The notes under the pieces: model-generated
What the model was told of the DNA's origin: nothing
Databases searched by the model: none
The model's input: only the letters and a program-made list of their open reading frames with translations
Source of the DNA: JANXDG01 sp964561135
GTDB taxonomy: Bacteria > Elusimicrobiota > Endomicrobiia > DTEH01
Reading direction: 5' to 3'
NCBI GenBank assembly: GCA_964561135.1
Contig: CAZLOB010000027.1
Location: forward strand, 1-26,035
DNA length: 26,035 nt
Position numbers and translations under genes: made by a program
Shown: positions 22,264 to 26,035 of the stretch, piece by piece
Layout: each line of letters begins with the position of its first letter
Numbering within the stretch: the first letter of the stretch is position 1

Positions 22264-25200
22264 TTAATGTATAATAGTGAAACGTTTTATAACATTTTTC
22301 TTTTGTTTCTCATTTTTCCCTTCTACTCTGAAAATATACAACCCTGTTGCAATATTTTTTATGTCCCACTCAATACAATGTGTTTTCCCAACATCTTCTT
22401 CTTTATATTCTTTTTGTTCACTTTGCCATACAAAATTTCCTGCAATATCATATACATAAACTTTAACTTTTGCAGGTTGGTACAACAGAAACTTAAAGTA
22501 TACCTTATCTGCTTTAGCAGGTGAAGGATAAGCATATACATGCTCATCTTTGAATATTTCTGAATAAACAGGTTCGTACTCTATTACACTGTATATGCCC
22601 AACTGATAAATTTTTGCTTCAACAAAATTGTTATTTAGGTTAACCTTTGATGTATCCAAAACATACCAAGAATTTGTCTCTTCGTCATAAAAAACAATCC
22701 TTAATTTTTCTTTGGTTATATTTTTAACATCTTCTTCTTTAAAATATATTTTAATTGTAGATACTGTTTTAAACTTAAGTTCTGATGGTGAAAGTTTATA
22801 TGTATTATTATGCAACGGTTTTGAATTACCAAGTTGTGGTGTTATATCAACTTTCTCAATTTTTATCTCCTCATCTGAAAGTAAAGCTCCTTTTTCAATT
22901 TTTAATTCCAATTTCCTTTCATCTTTTTTGAAAACCAAGTATACTTCTTGTTGCGCAGTAATTTTTATTTTATATTCTATTGTTATATTTTTTGTCTCAG
23001 ATGGTTCTGACTCATAACCATACTTACTTATTGCAGTAATGTAATAATAGTATACTTCCTGTGGTTCACATGTTTCATCAATATAATACGTTGATTTAGG
23101 AATTTGTTTTAAGAGATAAAAATTATCTGTTGTCTTTGAAGATTTATAGATTTTGTATCCAACAATAATATCTTCTTTAGGTAAATCCCAAGAGATTATT
23201 ACTTGTATTTTATCAAACAAAACTTTCTGATGTAATGTTAAACCAACAGGTTTGGCTGGTACACCATCTGCAATTGGTATTACAAAAACAAGTTGTGAAG
23301 GTTCAGATTCTTCATGATTTTTATCCACAGCAGTAAGATAGTACCAATAAGTATTGTTTGGCAGAACTGAAGAATCAATATAATATGTTGTCCCTGATGG
23401 AACTTCATAATGTAGTACAAAATTTTCGTTGTTTGTGCTTCTATATATTTTATACTTTACAACATCATTTGAACCAGAACCATCATCTTCTGAAAGAGTC
23501 CATATAAGGATAACTTTTTTACCGTCATCGTTTGGATAATCAAAAGCAGTAATGTTTGTTGGTGGTTGTGGTGGTTGTGTATCTTGTACTTCTTTATTAG
23601 CAATTGAATAAGCTGAAACTATTCTTGTTTTTTCTGATTCTAAATTATGTTCGTTAACAGCAGTGATATAATAATAAAAAGTAACACCTACAGGACAATA
23701 TGTATCTATATAAGTATATGTTGTTTTAGCAACATTATAAAAATAATATGTCGGATAAAAACTTAACCCGTCAGAACTTTTGTATATATTATATCCAACA
23801 ACTTTTGAAACTAAAGATTCTTCGTCTTCCGAATAAACCCACATTAAAGTAAGATTACCACCGTTATCGTCTGGTGTATCAAAGACAGTAACCCCTCTTG
23901 GTGGCAAAGGTTTTGTAACAGAAGAAATATATACAGAAACAATAGGTGTTGAATCTGACTCAACACCGTAGTTATTTTCTGATGTGAGATAATAATAGTA
24001 TGTAATACTATTTTGTATTGTATCAATGTAAAAGTATACAGTTGAATCTACTTTTGTAATTTTATCATACAACACAAAGTTTATTGTTGAAGATGCTGCA
24101 CGATACAAGTTGTAAGAAACAATATTTGTTTGTTTTTCCTGTTCTTGTTCCCATCTTAACAATATTGTTGAAGAAGAAATAAATCTTGTAAAACTGTCTA
24201 AAACAAAAATTTCTGGTGGATATGGTTTCTCAGTTGGTGGAACAAAAACCGAAACTGGTAACGAAAATATAGATTCTGAACGTTTATCAACTGCTTTAAG
24301 TTTATAATAATATGTTGAGCCACTTAAAGGTGTATCTATAAAAACAGTTGTTCCTTTGGGAACAGAATTAATTAGAGAATAATTTATGCCATCTGTTGCT
24401 CTATAGATATTATATTTTCTTACATCATTATTTCCTGATGAATCATCAATTGATTTTGTCCATGTTAGTTTAACATCTGTCCTATTCACAAGTAAAGCTG
24501 AGAGATTAGTTGGTGGTAAAGGAGAATTGTCTACTATAACATTGTTAATTGCGTAAGTTGTAGTGTCTAATTTTACTCGTATAGAATATTTACCATCAAG
24601 CATACTTTCTGTTGACCATAAAAATTCAATTTTGTTTTTCAAACTACCAGTTGTTATTTCTACCCAAGTGTTTTGATTACTATCATAGTATTCAAAATAA
24701 AAATTTTCGTTGTCATAACCTAAAGAAACAATTGTTGTTGTAGTTTTGTTTATTACAACATCGTTATGGTCAGGAGATTTTATTGCTAAAAACTTCTCAA
24801 GTTTTATTCCATAAAACTTTCCTGAAGTTTCAGTAAAGTATATCCATCCGTTAGAGATCGCTGCTGAACACAAAATAGGGGACGAAAAATTATACTCAGC
24901 TAAAACTTTGCCTGTCAAAATATCTATTGCATAAAATTTACCGCTGTAGGTACCAAAAAATCCTATGTTACCACATACTGAAACAGGCGAAGTGAGATTA
25001 TATGATGTTTGAGGTGTCCTAGCTACAGTAAAATCTTTCCTCCATAAAATTTGTTTTGTTGTAGTAGATACACATATTACTGTTTGACTTGAGTAGTTAA
25101 CAGAAGCTTCACTCCATAATGAAGTTGGATAAATGTTTATTAAAATTTTATCTTCAAATACAGCAACAGAGTTGTTATCAGTTGCAATATTTGTTAAAGG

Positions 25201-26007
25201 TCCTGTTGACCATAAAATTTCTCCATTTGTTTTATCTAAAACATACAAACTTCTTTCAATATCTCCTGCATAAAGATAAATTTTGTCTTCTTTTATTGCA
25301 ACAGATGTTTGGTTGAAACAACTTGAAAATTTTTTTGTCCAAAGAAACTGTTGTGTTTTTAAATCGTAACATCTTAAATTACCATCGTTTGTTGTAAAAT
25401 AAATTTTTCCGTCTGAATAACTTATTGATGAATAACTGAAACTTCCTAAATCAATCTGTTTTATTAACAAACCTGTTATTTCATCAATTATATAAAGTTT
25501 TCCATAAGGAACACCATCTATTCTTGGCCCTGAAACAAAAATTATCCATGGATTTTTTTCTTCACCTATTATTTCTTCATCTTCAACTATTATTGGTGAA
25601 GAAACTGACTTACTTTTTGTATCATATGTCCACAAAGGTATACAATCTTCATCAAAAGAATAATATTTTTTAAAACAATAAAGTTTACCATCAAATGATA
25701 AAACATAAACATAATTATTCCAAACCAAAGGTGTACAATCAATTCTTCCAGATGTTGAGTATTGCCACAAAATTTCGCCTGTGTATGCATCTAACGCCCA
25801 AATTGAAGTATCCCGTGCAGCAAAATACACAATATCATCTTTTACAACTGGTGAGCCAATAATCTCACCTTGTACCTCTATTTCCCAACCAAGAGGTGTA
25901 ATTAATGGTATTGCAACTTCATATTTTGCTCCACATCTTTTATAATCAAACCTTAATGCCTGCCAACTGGAACAATAAAGTGAACAACAAAAGAAAAAAA
26001 CAAACAA
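22264..26007 (-). CDS. large secreted PQQ-propeller / fibronectin-III protein with C-terminal sorting-type domain
   Basis: A 1247-aa or longer extracellular or surface protein. A hydrophobic leader (VFFFCCSLYCSSWQ) is followed by a beta propeller (about 40-400) of six or more PQQ-like blades, each with a pattern like IWALDAYTGEILW, IYFTTNDGNLRCYD or YVLDKTNGEILWS. An Ig-like segment (about 410-500) follows, then five FN3 domains (about 500-1005) with the repeated pattern PxPPxxL...LxW...YNIYR...YYYxLxAVD. A ZU5-like region (about 1010-1135) precedes a FlgD/Por-secretion-type C-terminus (about 1150-1247: VYAYPSPAKADKVYF, VKVYVYDIAGNFVW, IATGLYIFRV). The frame starts at a TTG (26007) with no ribosome binding site, but stays open to the window edge, so the true start may lie outside. 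The protein probably binds or displays at the surface; catalysis by the propeller is not implied. Confidence 0.82.
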   Translation of the reverse strand: MFVFFFCCSLYCSSWQALRFDYKRCGAKYEVAIPLITPLGWEIEVQGEIIGSPVVKDDIVYFAARDTSIWALDAYTGEILWQYSTSGRIDCTPLVWNNYVYVLSFDGKLYCFKKYYSFDEDCIPLWTYDTKSKSVSSPIIVEDEEIIGEEKNPWIIFVSGPRIDGVPYGKLYIIDEITGLLIKQIDLGSFSYSSISYSDGKIYFTTNDGNLRCYDLKTQQFLWTKKFSSCFNQTSVAIKEDKIYLYAGDIERSLYVLDKTNGEILWSTGPLTNIATDNNSVAVFEDKILINIYPTSLWSEASVNYSSQTVICVSTTTKQILWRKDFTVARTPQTSYNLTSPVSVCGNIGFFGTYSGKFYAIDILTGKVLAEYNFSSPILCSAAISNGWIYFTETSGKFYGIKLEKFLAIKSPDHNDVVINKTTTTIVSLGYDNENFYFEYYDSNQNTWVEITTGSLKNKIEFLWSTESMLDGKYSIRVKLDTTTYAINNVIVDNSPLPPTNLSALLVNRTDVKLTWTKSIDDSSGNNDVRKYNIYRATDGINYSLINSVPKGTTVFIDTPLSGSTYYYKLKAVDKRSESIFSLPVSVFVPPTEKPYPPEIFVLDSFTRFISSSTILLRWEQEQEKQTNIVSYNLYRAASSTINFVLYDKITKVDSTVYFYIDTIQNSITYYYYLTSENNYGVESDSTPIVSVYISSVTKPLPPRGVTVFDTPDDNGGNLTLMWVYSEDEESLVSKVVGYNIYKSSDGLSFYPTYYFYNVAKTTYTYIDTYCPVGVTFYYYITAVNEHNLESEKTRIVSAYSIANKEVQDTQPPQPPTNITAFDYPNDDGKKVILIWTLSEDDGSGSNDVVKYKIYRSTNNENFVLHYEVPSGTTYYIDSSVLPNNTYWYYLTAVDKNHEESEPSQLVFVIPIADGVPAKPVGLTLHQKVLFDKIQVIISWDLPKEDIIVGYKIYKSSKTTDNFYLLKQIPKSTYYIDETCEPQEVYYYYITAISKYGYESEPSETKNITIEYKIKITAQQEVYLVFKKDERKLELKIEKGALLSDEEIKIEKVDITPQLGNSKPLHNNTYKLSPSELKFKTVSTIKIYFKEEDVKNITKEKLRIVFYDEETNSWYVLDTSKVNLNNNFVEAKIYQLGIYSVIEYEPVYSEIFKDEHVYAYPSPAKADKVYFKFLLYQPAKVKVYVYDIAGNFVWQSEQKEYKEEDVGKTHCIEWDIKNIATGLYIFRVEGKNEKQKKNVIKRFTIIH

Positions 26008-26011
26008 GCAG

Positions 26012-26035
26012 ATGAGTAGATGGGTAAATGAGTAG
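26012..26035. repeat. three tandem 8-bp units at the right edge
   Basis: ATGAGTAG, ATGGGTAA and ATGAGTAG follow one another without spacing and reach the window edge, so the array may be longer. The minus-strand reading of the units is open in the frame of the large secreted protein, which makes its start uncertain. The unit length is not a multiple of three. Confidence 0.5.

Noticed and set aside
22359..22547. Alternative-frame open readings within the large secreted protein gene (also 23844-24026, 25590-25790 and several on the plus strand)
   Set aside because: They overlap well-supported domains of the long gene in other frames and encode low-complexity, Leu/Ile-rich sequence typical of shadows.

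Overview
This window is AT-rich bacterial chromosome from an organism that cannot be placed with certainty. Signal peptides, a probable lipoprotein, a porin-like beta-barrel protein and a large secreted protein with a sorting-type C-terminus point to an envelope with an outer membrane. All genes read with the standard bacterial code. An uncultivated or sparsely sampled lineage (Elusimicrobiota-like or another candidate phylum) is my guess, not a result. Nearly all genes run right to left on the minus strand; only a two-gene ABC transporter is on the plus strand.

Right to left in the direction of transcription: (a) 22264-26035, a very large secreted PQQ-propeller/fibronectin-III protein, then (20656-22194) a PorV/UPF0164-like outer-membrane protein, with a GC-rich hairpin between them. 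(b) 20357-20655, an intergenic patch of degenerate REP-like palindromes, then a nucleotidyltransferase-fold gene (19598-20356) whose stop codon overlaps that of the converging ABC transporter (18176-19601, plus). (c) A tRNA-Pro(GGG) with encoded CCA (17990-18066). (d) A tightly packed minus-strand run: rpiB, a small TPR-like secreted protein, a probable lipoprotein, a GGDEF diguanylate cyclase and deoC. (e) A roughly 390-base gap with a probable decayed small gene (13929-14213). (f) A three-gene unit: a PilT-type retraction ATPase, a 229-aa coiled-coil protein and a 615-aa DnaA-derived AAA+ protein. (g) A translation cluster: proS, rimP, nusA, infB, rbfA, nrnA/DHH, ribF and an EF-G-2-type GTPase, mostly with overlapping or nearly touching ends. 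(h) A 5' fragment of a secreted protein at the left edge, with a promoter so close to its ATG that the message would be leaderless.

The most interesting part is (d)-(f). The DnaA-like protein has a complete DnaA-type AAA+ core but no DNA-binding domain IV. It carries instead an N-terminal domain of about 85 aa that recurs at the N-terminus of the nearby diguanylate cyclase, and a C-terminal alpha/beta domain of about 125 aa that recurs at the C-terminus of the protein encoded between pilT and it. Three proteins within about 6 kb thus share two unfamiliar domains in a mix-and-match arrangement, beside a pilus retraction motor and a c-di-GMP synthase. I read this as a candidate undescribed signalling or motility control system in which a replication-initiator ATPase has been repurposed. 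The domain sharing is visible in the sequences; the function is inference.
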